From NCBI GenBank assembly GCA_023701135.1, contig JAMPXP010000004.1, forward strand, positions 178,409 through 242,408: 64,000 bases of DNA, written 5' to 3'. The stretch is from Desulfobacula sp. (GTDB lineage Bacteria > Desulfobacterota > Desulfobacteria > Desulfobacterales > Desulfobacteraceae). Below, piece after piece: positions 16,797 through 24,902 of this stretch; the stretch's first letter is position 1; the number at the start of each line of letters is the position of its first letter. The position numbers and the translations under genes are program-made. Under the pieces are notes generated by a model that ran no database searches, was not told where the DNA came from, and saw nothing but the letters and a program-made list of their open reading frames with translations.

Positions 16797-16829
16797 CCCC
16801 TTTTCATGGCAAAAAAAAAGGAACACGGC

Positions 16830-17675
16830 ATGACGGAAACACGGACAGCCACATTGTTTAAGGAACTGGAAATCCCGGTCAGGGAGCTGGTCATCGGCAT
16901 CAAGGGCGGCGGCGAAATGGCCACCGGCATTGCCTGCCGGCTTTTTAACGCCCATATCCGGCATATTTTCATGATGGAAATCGAGGCCCCCATGGCGGTC
17001 CGGCGGCGGGTCAGTTTCTGCGAAGCCGTCCATGACGGATTGGTCCGGGTGGAAGGGATAGAAGCGAAGCGCATTTCCCATCCCGGCATGATTCCCGATG
17101 TCTGGAAGGAAAACCGGATACCGGTCCTGGTGGACCCTTCCTGGGAAACCATCCGCATCCTGAAACCCCATGCCGTGGTGGACGCCCTCATTGCCAAGCG
17201 GAACCTGGGCACCGTCCTCACGGAAGCCCCGCTGGTCATCGGCCTTGGCCCCGGATTCACGGCAGGAGAGGATGTCCACATGGCCGTGGAGACCAACCGG
17301 GGACACGATATGGGCAGGGTTATCCTCAAGGGCAGCCCCGAACCCAATACGGGCATCCCCGGCACCATTGCCGGCTTTGCCGGAGAGCGGGTGCTCCGGG
17401 CCCCCTGCCCCGGCGTTTTCACCTCCCACCTGGACATCGGCGCCCCGGTCAAAAAGGGAGATGTCGTCGGCCATGTGGACACGGAACCGGTCATCACCAT
17501 CATTGACGGGGTCATCCGGGGCCTCATCCGGCCCGGGACCCGTGTGAGAACAGGCCTTAAAATCGGGGATGTGGATCCCCGGTCGGACACGGCCTATTGC
17601 ACCACCATTTCTGAAAAGGCAAGGGCCATCGGCGGCAGTGTGCTGGAGGCCGTTTTAAGACATTACAATTCATAG
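16830..17675 (+). CDS. molybdenum-hydroxylase accessory protein of the YqeB/EF2563 (selenium-dependent Mo hydroxylase) family
   Basis: About 281 residues beginning with ELVIGIKGGGEMATGIACRL, a Rossmann-like glycine motif diagnostic of the YqeB/EF2563 family. The family is linked by genome context to selenium-dependent molybdenum hydroxylases, whose Mo site carries a labile selenium or sulfur ligand. The C-terminal half (CPGVFTSHLDIGAPVKKGDVVGHV) looks like a small beta-barrel. The ATG at 16830 is chosen over 16806 because AAGGA precedes it at good spacing and nothing precedes 16806. Its place right behind the HcrA-like gene suggests it matures one or both Mo enzymes of this run. Confidence 0.78.
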   Translation: MTETRTATLFKELEIPVRELVIGIKGGGEMATGIACRLFNAHIRHIFMMEIEAPMAVRRRVSFCEAVHDGLVRVEGIEAKRISHPGMIPDVWKENRIPVLVDPSWETIRILKPHAVVDALIAKRNLGTVLTEAPLVIGLGPGFTAGEDVHMAVETNRGHDMGRVILKGSPEPNTGIPGTIAGFAGERVLRAPCPGVFTSHLDIGAPVKKGDVVGHVDTEPVITIIDGVIRGLIRPGTRVRTGLKIGDVDPRSDTAYCTTISEKARAIGGSVLEAVLRHYNS

Positions 17676-17717
17676 CCGGGGGTCACAGAACCTGCCGGAT
17701 AAAGGGAGAGAACCACC

Positions 17718-18911
17718 ATGTTGACCAACGCATATATCCCCTACAAAGGCTATTATTCCTCACCCTTTGCCAGATGGCAGGGAACCCTGGCCAATGAGAA
17801 CGCCATTGAGCTGGGCGCACGGACGGCCAGGGCCTGGCTGTCTGCCAGAGACATCAGCCCCAGGACCTTTGATTATTTAATCCTGGGCCTTACCGTGGGC
17901 CAGCCCGCCATGTTTTACGGGGGGCCCTGGGCCTCGGCCCTTTTGGGGGCCGAACACCTGGGCGGCTTTCTGATCAGCCAGGCCTGCTCCACCTCCACCA
18001 CGGTCCTTCACCAGGCTGCCATGGGCGTTGAGACCGGGCTGTACAAAACCGCCTTTACCCTGATGACGGACCGGTGCTCCAACGGCCCCCACACCATCTG
18101 GCCCAATCCCAAGGGCCCCGGCGGGCAGGTGGTTTCGGAAGACTGGGTCATGGACCATTTCGGCAGGGACCCCTGGGCCGGAAACGCCATGATCCAGACG
18201 GCGGAAAACGTGGCCAAGGAAACCGGGGTGACCCGGGAGGCCTGTGACGCCCTGGCCCTGCGGCGGTATGAACAATACCTCGACGCCCTGAAAAACGACC
18301 GGGCCTTTCAGAAACACTATATGTTCCCGGTGACCGTGGCGGTCTCCAAAAAGAAGACCGTGACGCTGGAGGCCGACGAAGGCGTCATGCCCACCACCAA
18401 AGAAGGCCTGGCCGGGCTGAAACCGGTCCTGCCCGGCGGGGTCCATACCTTCGGGGCCCAGACCCACCCGGCCGACGGCAATTGCGGCCTCATCGTGGCG
18501 TCCAAAGAAAACGCCAAGGAACTGAGCCAGGATACTTCAAAGGACGCAAGGATCGTGTCCTATGGATATTCCCGGGCCAAAAAGGGATTCATGGCCATGG
18601 CCGTGGTCCCGGCCGCCCAGATGGCCCTGGACAATGCCGGGATCTCCATCAAGGACGTGAAAGTCATCAAAACCCACAATCCCTTTGCCGCCAACGATAT
18701 TTATCTGGCAGACCAGATGGGCATCGACGTGAACAGCTTCAATAATTTCGGGTCCTCTCTCATCTTCGGCCATCCCCAGGCCCCCACAGCCGGACGGCTC
18801 ATCATCGAAGGCATTGAGGAACTGGCGGACAAAGGCGGCGGGTATATGCTCTTTACCGGATGTGCGGCCGGGGATACGGGAGCAGCCTTAATTTTAAAGA
18901 TCGGAAATTAA
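17718..18911 (+). CDS. thiolase-family acyl-CoA acetyltransferase
   Basis: A 397-residue thiolase fold protein. Catalytic positions visible are the nucleophile Cys90 in SQACSTST, a GHP motif near residue 353 (FGHPQAPTAG) and the second cysteine in TGCAAGDTGAA near 380. The usual NEAFA segment reads HNPFAAND, so Glu is replaced by Pro while Asn, Phe and Ala are kept; the active site is therefore somewhat divergent. AAAGGGAGAG precedes the ATG. It could carry out the final thiolytic release of acetyl-CoA in the aromatic side-chain pathway, but a more specialised condensing or cleaving role is possible. Confidence 0.82.
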   Translation: MLTNAYIPYKGYYSSPFARWQGTLANENAIELGARTARAWLSARDISPRTFDYLILGLTVGQPAMFYGGPWASALLGAEHLGGFLISQACSTSTTVLHQAAMGVETGLYKTAFTLMTDRCSNGPHTIWPNPKGPGGQVVSEDWVMDHFGRDPWAGNAMIQTAENVAKETGVTREACDALALRRYEQYLDALKNDRAFQKHYMFPVTVAVSKKKTVTLEADEGVMPTTKEGLAGLKPVLPGGVHTFGAQTHPADGNCGLIVASKENAKELSQDTSKDARIVSYGYSRAKKGFMAMAVVPAAQMALDNAGISIKDVKVIKTHNPFAANDIYLADQMGIDVNSFNNFGSSLIFGHPQAPTAGRLIIEGIEELADKGGGYMLFTGCAAGDTGAALILKIGN

Positions 18912-18967
18912 AACATATTTATAACCAACAGATAAAAGACCATTTTCAATAGACGAGGAGAAAAAAC

Positions 18968-20116
18968 ATGCGTGCATTACTTATCGGCGGAGTCGGCGGA
19001 ATGGGCCAGGGCGTTGCAAGGGATCTCATCAAACAGGAAAAAATCACCCAGGTCATCCTGGCAGACCTTTACCCGGACCCGGAAAGGGTATCCAAAAAGC
19101 TGAAGGAAAGCGAAAAAATATCCCTCATCAAAATGGATGTCATGGACCATGGCGCCATGGTCAAGGCTTTTAAGGACGTCGACGTGATCATCAACACCGC
19201 CGGCCCCTTTTACAAGACCGCCGTGCCGGTGGCCAAAGCCGCCGTGGAAGCCAGGGTCAATTATATCGACATCTGCGACGACTATGAAGGCACCCAGATC
19301 CTCTTTAATTCCGACATCGACAAAATGGCCAAGGAAGCGGGCATCACGGTTCTTACCGGCATGGGCTCCGACCCCGGCACCAACAATATCCTGGTCAAAT
19401 GGTATGCCGACCGCCTGGACACGGTGGACGACATCTATCTCTACTGGGTGGTCAGCATTGCCGAGCTGGCCGGGGCCGCCTGGGACCACAGCCTTCACAT
19501 GACCCTGGGCAAAATCCCCCAGTATATCAACGGCGAGCTGGTGTCTGTGGAAGGCGGCACCGATGTGGTGGCCGAGCAGTTCCTCCCGCCCCTGGGCGTC
19601 TGCCATGTCCGCTACGTGGGCCATCCCCAGCCCCTGACCCTGCCCAAATACATCAAAGGCGTGAAAAACGTCATCATCAAAGGCGCCCTCATCCCGCTGT
19701 GGGTGGATGAACTCATCAAGGAACAGAAGGACACAGGACTCCTGTCCACGGAACCCGTTGAAGTCAAAGGCGTCAAGATCACCCCCTATGACCTGGCCCT
19801 GAAACTCTGGCAGAAGATCCCCGAGGGCCGGGACAACGGGCCCCAGTCTTCGGGCCTCAAGGTCATTGTCAAAGGCGAAAAGGATGGAAAGAAAGTCACC
19901 TATACGGCCGATATGGCCGGCCGCATGGCCCCCGGCACCGGCCTTCCCGCCGCCATCGCCGCCATGATGATGGCCGACGGCCTTGTCACGGTCAAGGGCG
20001 TAGTGGCCCCTGAAGGCTGCATTGATGCGGATATTTTCCTGGGCGAATTTTTGAAACGCGGGGCCCGGATCCACCAGACCCATAAAATCGATTCCATGTT
20101 TGAAACCGGGAAATAA
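18968..20116 (+). CDS. saccharopine dehydrogenase-family NAD(P)-binding oxidoreductase
   Basis: A 382-residue protein with an N-terminal Rossmann motif LIGGVGGMGQGVARDL, an IINTAGPFYKTAVPVAKAA block and YIDICDDYEGT, typical of the saccharopine dehydrogenase / homospermidine synthase-like superfamily. GAGGAG stands 7 bp before the ATG. The C-terminal domain (QFLPPLGVCHVRYVGHPQP) resembles the substrate domain of amino-acid-forming members. It is followed within 10 bp by an aminotransferase, suggesting that the two act on an amino or keto acid together; which one is unknown. Confidence 0.8.
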   Translation: MRALLIGGVGGMGQGVARDLIKQEKITQVILADLYPDPERVSKKLKESEKISLIKMDVMDHGAMVKAFKDVDVIINTAGPFYKTAVPVAKAAVEARVNYIDICDDYEGTQILFNSDIDKMAKEAGITVLTGMGSDPGTNNILVKWYADRLDTVDDIYLYWVVSIAELAGAAWDHSLHMTLGKIPQYINGELVSVEGGTDVVAEQFLPPLGVCHVRYVGHPQPLTLPKYIKGVKNVIIKGALIPLWVDELIKEQKDTGLLSTEPVEVKGVKITPYDLALKLWQKIPEGRDNGPQSSGLKVIVKGEKDGKKVTYTADMAGRMAPGTGLPAAIAAMMMADGLVTVKGVVAPEGCIDADIFLGEFLKRGARIHQTHKIDSMFETGK

Positions 20117-20126
20117 GGAGACACCC

Positions 20127-21380
20127 ATGAAAGAAACACCCAAACTGAATATATCCAAAAGCCTTGCCATGTATGAAGAGGCCCTCGGCCTTGTGCCCGG
20201 CGGGGTCCTGGGGGCCAGAAAGCCCACAGACTTCATCAACGGCGAATATCCCATCTTCCTGGAAAGCGGGAAAGGCTGCCGCCTCACCGATGTGGACGGC
20301 AATGAATTCATCGATTTTCTCTGCGGCTACGGCCCCGTCATCCTGGGCTACCGGGAAACCGAAGTGGACGAAGCCGTCCACGACCAGATCAGAGACAAGG
20401 GTTTCTGCTTCACCCTGACCCAAAAATTTCAGAACCTTCTGGCCAAAAAACTCAAGGAACTGGTGCCTTCCTCGGAGATGAGCATCTTCCTCAAAACCGG
20501 GTCCGACGCCACCAGCGCCGCCATCCGCATCGCCCGGGCCCATACGGGCAAGCTCAAGGTCATGCGCTGCGGCTACCACGGCTGGCATGACTGGTGCGTG
20601 GAAATGAAGGGCGGCATTCCGAAAAAATTCTTTGAAGACGTGTATGAATTCCAGTACAACAACCTGGCCCAGTTGGAAGAACTCATGGCCGCCCACGGCA
20701 GCGACACCGCCGCCATCATCATGACGCCCTTCGGCCATCCCAACCACCAGAAAATGCAGGAGCCGCTCCCCGGCTTCCTGGAAAGCGTAAAAGCCCTGGC
20801 CCACAAATACGGCGCCGTCCTGGTCTATGACGAAATCCGAACCGGGTTCCGGGTCTCCATGGGCGGGGCCCAAAAATACTACGGCGTCACCCCGGACCTG
20901 ACGGTTCTCGGCAAGGCCATTGCCAACGGCTACCCCATCTCCGTGGTCACCGGCAAACGAGAAATCATGATGGCCGCAGCCAGCAAGCTCTTCATTTCCT
21001 CCACCTTTTTCCCCAACAGCGAATCCTTTGTCGCCGCCCTCAAGACCATTGAAATCCTGGAGCGGGACAAGGTTCTCGAAAACATCTGGGAAAAGGGAAA
21101 AGGCTTCATGGACGGCATCCAGGACCTCATTGACAAGCACGACGTGGGCGCCGAACTCACCGGCATCCCGCCCATGTTCTATATCACCTTTGCAGCCGAT
21201 GAATCCGGTGCCTACAAAGCCAAACGAACGGATTTCTACACCGAACTGATCCGCAAAGGCTTTTTCTTCACGCCTTTCCACCACGGCTATATCAGTTACA
21301 GACACACCCAGAAAGACCTGGACCTGACCCTGAAAGCCATTGATGAATCTTTGGCCTTCATCAAAGATAAATACAAATAG
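20127..21380 (+). CDS. class III PLP-dependent aminotransferase (glutamate-1-semialdehyde aminomutase-like)
   Basis: A 417-residue class III aminotransferase. The PLP lysine is Lys263 in VLGKAIANGYP, the pyridine-nitrogen Asp235 is in VYDEIRTGFR, and the phosphate loop is KTGSDATSAAIRIARAHTG. It resembles glutamate-1-semialdehyde 2,1-aminomutase, but as the last gene of a catabolic run it is more likely a catabolic transaminase or aminomutase than a heme-pathway enzyme. The ATG at 20127 follows AAGGAG, in preference to the earlier TTG inside the preceding gene. A 57-bp stretch of this gene (21150-21206) recurs in degraded form at 21908. Confidence 0.88.
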   Translation: MKETPKLNISKSLAMYEEALGLVPGGVLGARKPTDFINGEYPIFLESGKGCRLTDVDGNEFIDFLCGYGPVILGYRETEVDEAVHDQIRDKGFCFTLTQKFQNLLAKKLKELVPSSEMSIFLKTGSDATSAAIRIARAHTGKLKVMRCGYHGWHDWCVEMKGGIPKKFFEDVYEFQYNNLAQLEELMAAHGSDTAAIIMTPFGHPNHQKMQEPLPGFLESVKALAHKYGAVLVYDEIRTGFRVSMGGAQKYYGVTPDLTVLGKAIANGYPISVVTGKREIMMAAASKLFISSTFFPNSESFVAALKTIEILERDKVLENIWEKGKGFMDGIQDLIDKHDVGAELTGIPPMFYITFAADESGAYKAKRTDFYTELIRKGFFFTPFHHGYISYRHTQKDLDLTLKAIDESLAFIKDKYK

Positions 21381-21387
21381 TCCGTCC

Positions 21388-21426
21388 CCCCAGCCCCGGA
21401 AAACCTTTTCCGGGGCTGGGGTTTTT
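21388..21426 (+). terminator. Rho-independent terminator closing the 21-kb catabolic run
   Basis: Long inverted repeat CCCCAGCCCCGGAAAA / TTTTCCGGGGCTGGGG followed directly by TTTTT, 7 bp after the aminotransferase stop. This is the only strong terminator seen after the start of the window. Confidence 0.92.
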
Positions 21427-21435
21427 CACCACTCT

Positions 21436-21717
21436 TCAAGCAAATGTTTTGACTTTGATTTCACTTTCTTTTTGTAAGGCCTGCCAGAGATCATATTGAA
21501 TTTGCTGAATCAGCCAGCTTTCAGCGCTACCGCCAAATCCTTTTGACAGACGGATTGCCATTTCAGGAGAAATACCAAAGCGACCATTTAAAATGGCTGA
21601 TAGTGTTTTCCGGGAAATTCCGAGCCCTTTGGCAGCCTCTGTAACCGTTAAGCCTAACGGTTCAAGGCAAAGCTCTCTAATTACTTCGCCTGGATGCGGC
21701 GGATTGTGCATGGCCAT
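21436..21717 (-). CDS. higA: HigA-family antitoxin (HTH_XRE)
   Basis: A 93-residue HigA-type antidote. It starts [15 protein letters not shown], the usual addiction-module signature, and contains a helix-turn-helix [20 protein letters not shown] and the downstream [18 protein letters not shown]. In intact modules it represses its own promoter and neutralises the HigB RNase encoded just upstream. Here the upstream toxin frame is internally deleted (21728-21848), leaving an orphan antitoxin with its ribosome site GAGGAG and promoter intact. It is convergent with the catabolic run. Confidence 0.9.
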   Translation of the reverse strand: MAMHNPPHPGEVIRELCLEPLGLTVTEAAKGLGISRKTLSAILNGRFGISPEMAIRLSKGFGGSAESWLIQQIQYDLWQALQKESEIKVKTFA

Positions 21718-21727
21718 TTTCTACTCC

Positions 21728-21848
21728 TCAATGATAGTCGCTGTAATCGACATCAATAACGTTGTTGTTTTCAAACCGGAAAAACCCCTTTCTGGCTGCC
21801 CGTTTCATACAGGCCTTTTAGCCCTTTATGTTTGAAACCTTGGATCAT
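21728..21848 (-). pseudogene. higB: higB toxin remnant with internal deletion and frameshift
   Basis: Reading the minus strand from the ATG at 21848 gives MIQGFKHKGLKGLYETGSQ, a textbook HigB N-terminus. That frame then stops after about 26 codons. A different frame of the same stretch ends in FRFENNNVIDVDYSDYH and a TGA at 21728-21730, a textbook HigB C-terminus. About 40 codons of the usual ~92 survive, so the core RNase fold is gone. The ends and the spacing to higA (10 bp) are preserved. The toxin is therefore dead while the antitoxin frame is intact. Confidence 0.85.
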
Positions 21849-21853
21849 GGTAT

Positions 21854-21882
21854 ATTGTAATCTGGTTATGGACAAGTATCAA
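21854..21882 (-). promoter_or_regulatory. sigma70-type promoter of the higBA locus
   Basis: On the minus strand TTGATA (21882-21877) and TACAAT (21859-21854) are separated by exactly 17 bp. Transcription would start near the higB ATG at 21848, giving a nearly leaderless transcript that still reaches higA. Confidence 0.55.
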
Positions 21883-21907
21883 TGTGCTTGCTTTTTTTTA
21901 AATGGAA

Positions 21908-21964
21908 GCCGAACTGTCCGGCATCCCGCCCATGTTCTATATCACCTTTAAAGCCGACGAATCC
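21908..21964 (+). pseudogene. degenerate fragment of the class III aminotransferase gene
   Basis: This 57-bp stretch encodes AELSGIPPMFYITFKADES, nearly identical to AELTGIPPMFYITFAADES in the intact gene (21150-21206). Only a few bases differ, two of the changes altering residues. The sequence then jumps to a short unrelated-looking run and a strong hairpin, as if the rest of the gene had been deleted down to its terminator. It lies 528 bp beyond the intact gene's stop, on the far side of higBA, in the same orientation. Confidence 0.75.
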
Positions 21965-21982
21965 CTGGAAATAAACTCTCCG

Positions 21983-22013
21983 CCCTGCCCCGGATTCTCC
22001 GGGGCAGGGGTTT
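21983..22013 (+). terminator. GC-rich terminator-like hairpin after the aminotransferase fragment
   Basis: Perfect 11-bp stem CCCTGCCCCGG / CCGGGGCAGGG with loop ATTCT, followed by GTTTCCCCC. It resembles the terminator of the intact aminotransferase gene in composition (CCCxGCCCCGG arms) and may be its counterpart in the fragment. The T-run is short. Confidence 0.6.
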
Positions 22014-22148
22014 CCCCCTTTTCCCTGAAACATATTTACAATTACCTGGAATCCTGATACGAATTTTTGAGCATTGAATTCCGGCAGGATTGAATTCGAT
22101 ATCGGATTCAAAAAAGCGTGCCTGATGATAGTCTTTTTTCAACTTACG

Positions 22149-22162
22149 TGACCTTCAGGTCA
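22149..22162. promoter_or_regulatory. palindromic operator-like site upstream of the RelA/SpoT-domain gene
   Basis: Perfect inverted repeat TGACC-TTCA-GGTCA, 61 bp before the start of the next gene, in the AT-rich intergenic segment. It has the size and symmetry of a dimeric repressor site; the regulator is unknown. Confidence 0.4.
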
Positions 22163-22222
22163 TCAGTGAAAATTGAACTGATCGTGATACTATTCGACCT
22201 TTATTAATATAGGGGTATAAAA

Positions 22223-23314
22223 TTGGAACAAATTATTTATAAAAACTTCCCTGGTGGATCTAAATCCCGAGTTAATCTTGCTGGTGATAATATTCGTACT
22301 GGAAAAGAATCTTTAGATGACTTGATTGTCGTCGATGAATGGCGTGCTGCTCATCGAGCAGTTTTGAATACTTTTCAAGCAATTCTGCGAACAAGAACTC
22401 GAGGGAAAGGGGTAGTTGTTGCACAAAGACATAAAAGGAAATCCACTATCTTTGGAAAGCTGGATAGATTTCCTGATATGCAATTAGCACGTATGGATGA
22501 CGTGGCAGGCTGTAGATTAATATTTTCTAACATTAAAGATCTGTATGCTTTTCGAGGTGTTTTTCATAAAGCACGTTTTAGCCATAAAAAGCGTAACGAT
22601 ATTGACAAATATGATTACATAAAACATCCAAAATCAACAGGTTATCGAGGAATTCATGATGTTTATGTGTATGATGTGAATTCGGTCACCGGTCGCCACC
22701 TTAAAGGGCTAATGGTTGAAATTCAATACCGAACAAAAATACAACACGCATGGGCGACCGCTGTTGAAGTTATCGGATTTATAACAGAGAGTCAGCCAAA
22801 ATTTGAAGAAGGAGATCTGCGTTATCAAGCAGCTATGGCACTTGCAAGTGAAATCCTCTCAAGGGCATTTGAATCTTATACTGGACCTTTCCCTCACAAA
22901 GACCAAATTGAACTTGTAAGAGATTTCTTGTCATTGGATAATGAACTAAAACTTCTAAAGACTCTGCAAGGTTTAAATTCTGCTGATACCATTGTAAGTA
23001 CAAATCGAAACTCCATTCTAATATTCTCTCCAACAGGTGATTTAGAAGTAAAAACCTACCGTGACGCCCCAGAAGCACTTCGGGCATTGTTTCAGTTAGA
23101 AAAAGAACACCCTGAAAAAGATATTGTACTCGTAAGAGCGGATACTTCAGAGGAAGTTCGTTTTGCTTTCAAGAATTATTTCTCTGATGCCCAAGATTTT
23201 GTTCGCTTGGTCGAAGAAGGGTGTCAAATTTTGTCGGGAGTGAGCCAGATTAATAAAAGTGCCTTGCTGAGAGCTTTCAACAAAAAAAAAACAAATAATA
23301 GCCAGACCAGTTGA
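22223..23314 (+). CDS. RelA/SpoT nucleotidyltransferase-domain protein
   Basis: A 363-residue protein with a RelA/SpoT synthetase-like domain at about residues 60-200. Motifs are RMDDVAGCRLIF (family D-x-x-G-x-R), KSTGYRGIHDVY (substrate loop with Tyr) and MVEIQYRTKIQHAWA. There is no HD hydrolase, TGS or ACT domain. The C-terminal ~150 residues are unrecognised. Its base composition is visibly more AT-rich than the catabolic run, suggesting transfer. Stand-alone members make alarmones or act as toxic synthetases that modify nucleotides or tRNA, some in phage defence. No antitoxin-like partner lies immediately beside it. The TTG start at 22223 follows AGGGG. Confidence 0.8.
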   Translation: MEQIIYKNFPGGSKSRVNLAGDNIRTGKESLDDLIVVDEWRAAHRAVLNTFQAILRTRTRGKGVVVAQRHKRKSTIFGKLDRFPDMQLARMDDVAGCRLIFSNIKDLYAFRGVFHKARFSHKKRNDIDKYDYIKHPKSTGYRGIHDVYVYDVNSVTGRHLKGLMVEIQYRTKIQHAWATAVEVIGFITESQPKFEEGDLRYQAAMALASEILSRAFESYTGPFPHKDQIELVRDFLSLDNELKLLKTLQGLNSADTIVSTNRNSILIFSPTGDLEVKTYRDAPEALRALFQLEKEHPEKDIVLVRADTSEEVRFAFKNYFSDAQDFVRLVEEGCQILSGVSQINKSALLRAFNKKKTNNSQTS

Positions 23315-23403
23315 TTCACTTTACGCCAAAAACACCTGCTGTGCTAACGCGGTAAAGTATGTAGCGGCGCAAATGGATTTAATCATTAGCCTAAAGGAAC
23401 AAA

Positions 23404-24744
23404 ATGTTAAACCACCAGGATCTCGCTAAAAAAACCGCAAATTATGTTAAGAAATCCATTACTCTGAAAATCGTATCCATCGGCATCCTGATCCTGCTGC
23501 TGCTCATCCCGGCCGGGATGATAAAAAACCTGATCAACGAAAGGCAGAACCGGCGTGACGCCGCAGTGCAGGAGATCAGCCAGAAATGGGGAGGACTTCA
23601 GACGATCACAGGCCCGTTCCTGAGTGTTCCCTTTAAGACATTTTTCAAAGACACCGACGGCAAGACTCAGTTTAAACTCGGTTATCTGCAAATTTTGCCT
23701 GAAACCCTGGATGTAACGGGCGAGATAAAACCCGAGGTCCGATACCGGAGTCTTTTCGAGGCGGTTCTCTATAATATCAGACTCAAATTCAGCGGGAATT
23801 TCAAACTGCCGTCCATGACCCAACTCAACATCGATCCCGATCATATCCTCTGGGACAAGGCATATTTATCTCTCGGCATTACCGATATGCGCGGCATACA
23901 GGACAAGATTATCATTCATTTCAACGGGGCCGTCTATAATGCCGAGCCGGGGTTAAAATCGGCCGATCTGGCCGAAGCCGGGGTCAGCACCATGATCAGC
24001 CCCCTGGCACCCAATGAACCCCATGCGTTTTCTTTTGATCTGAACCTGAACGGCAGCGAGCAGATAAACATTATTCCCGTTGGCGAATCCAATGCCGTCA
24101 AGATAAATTCAAGCTGGCCGTCACCCAGTTTTAACGGGGCTTTCCTGCCTGCCGCCCGCGAGGTGAAAAAAGACGGCTTTTCCGCAAACTGGAAGATATT
24201 GCATTTGAACAGAAACTACCCTCAGTTCTGGGAAGGATCTCAATACAAGGTTACCCCATCGGCCTTTGGGGTGAAGCTGATACTGACGGCGGATATTTAT
24301 CAGAAATCCATGAGGCTTGCAAAGTACTCGATCATGTTCCTGGTTTTCACCTTTTCAGCTTTTTTCTTTTCCGAGGTCATCAACAAAAGAAGGGTCCATC
24401 CCATTCAATATATTCTCATCGGAATGGCGATTCTGATTTTTTACACCCTTGTATTGTCATTGTCCGAACATATGCATTTTAATTATGCCTATATCCTGTC
24501 CGCAGCAGCCGTCTCTCTCATCATCTCCGGGTATGCCAAGGCCATCGTCTCCAATTCAAAGTTCGCGCTTACCATTCTGGGCATACTGGCAGTCCTTTAC
24601 TGCTACCTGTTCATCGTCCTGCAGCTCGAGGATTACGCCCTCATCATGGGCAGCATCGGCCTGTTCATCATCCTTGCCATCGTGATGTATATTACCCGGA
24701 AGATCGACTGGTATGAGGTCGAGACAGGGCAAGACACTGACTGA
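23404..24744 (+). CDS. creD: CreD-family inner-membrane protein
   Basis: A 446-residue protein with one N-terminal membrane helix (ITLKIVSIGILILLLLIPAG), a large periplasmic beta-rich domain containing the CreD signature around GGLQTITGPFLSVPF, and a cluster of about six helices in the last 140 residues. This is the CreD layout. CreD belongs to the CreBC envelope/carbon-source regulon in enterics and affects colicin and beta-lactam tolerance; its molecular role is unclear. No creBC genes are nearby. It starts at an ATG after AAAGGAAC. GC content is back to normal. Confidence 0.85.
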   Translation: MLNHQDLAKKTANYVKKSITLKIVSIGILILLLLIPAGMIKNLINERQNRRDAAVQEISQKWGGLQTITGPFLSVPFKTFFKDTDGKTQFKLGYLQILPETLDVTGEIKPEVRYRSLFEAVLYNIRLKFSGNFKLPSMTQLNIDPDHILWDKAYLSLGITDMRGIQDKIIIHFNGAVYNAEPGLKSADLAEAGVSTMISPLAPNEPHAFSFDLNLNGSEQINIIPVGESNAVKINSSWPSPSFNGAFLPAAREVKKDGFSANWKILHLNRNYPQFWEGSQYKVTPSAFGVKLILTADIYQKSMRLAKYSIMFLVFTFSAFFFSEVINKRRVHPIQYILIGMAILIFYTLVLSLSEHMHFNYAYILSAAAVSLIISGYAKAIVSNSKFALTILGILAVLYCYLFIVLQLEDYALIMGSIGLFIILAIVMYITRKIDWYEVETGQDTD

Positions 24745-24784
24745 AATGGCCGCCGCCCCGCTCACATAAAAAACAAACCGCAGA

Positions 24785-24821
24785 CAGCCCTTTCAATGCC
24801 CATGGGCTGGAAACATTTTTT
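24785..24821 (+). terminator. possible terminator after creD
   Basis: CAGCCC (24785-24790) can pair with GGGCTG (24804-24809), and a T6 tract follows at 24816-24821. A competing palindrome GCCCATGGGC lies inside the loop, so strength is uncertain. Confidence 0.4.
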
Positions 24822-24902
24822 GGACTATACAATTTGATCTGTTATTTTGTATACCTGTCTATCAAAAAAGCAGGTGAAAATGATCCGAAAGCGGTTTAAA
24901 AG

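Noticed and set aside
20127..21380. Heme-pathway HemL assignment for the aminotransferase
   Set aside because: It is the last gene of a catabolic run with a dehydrogenase partner, and there are no heme genes nearby.
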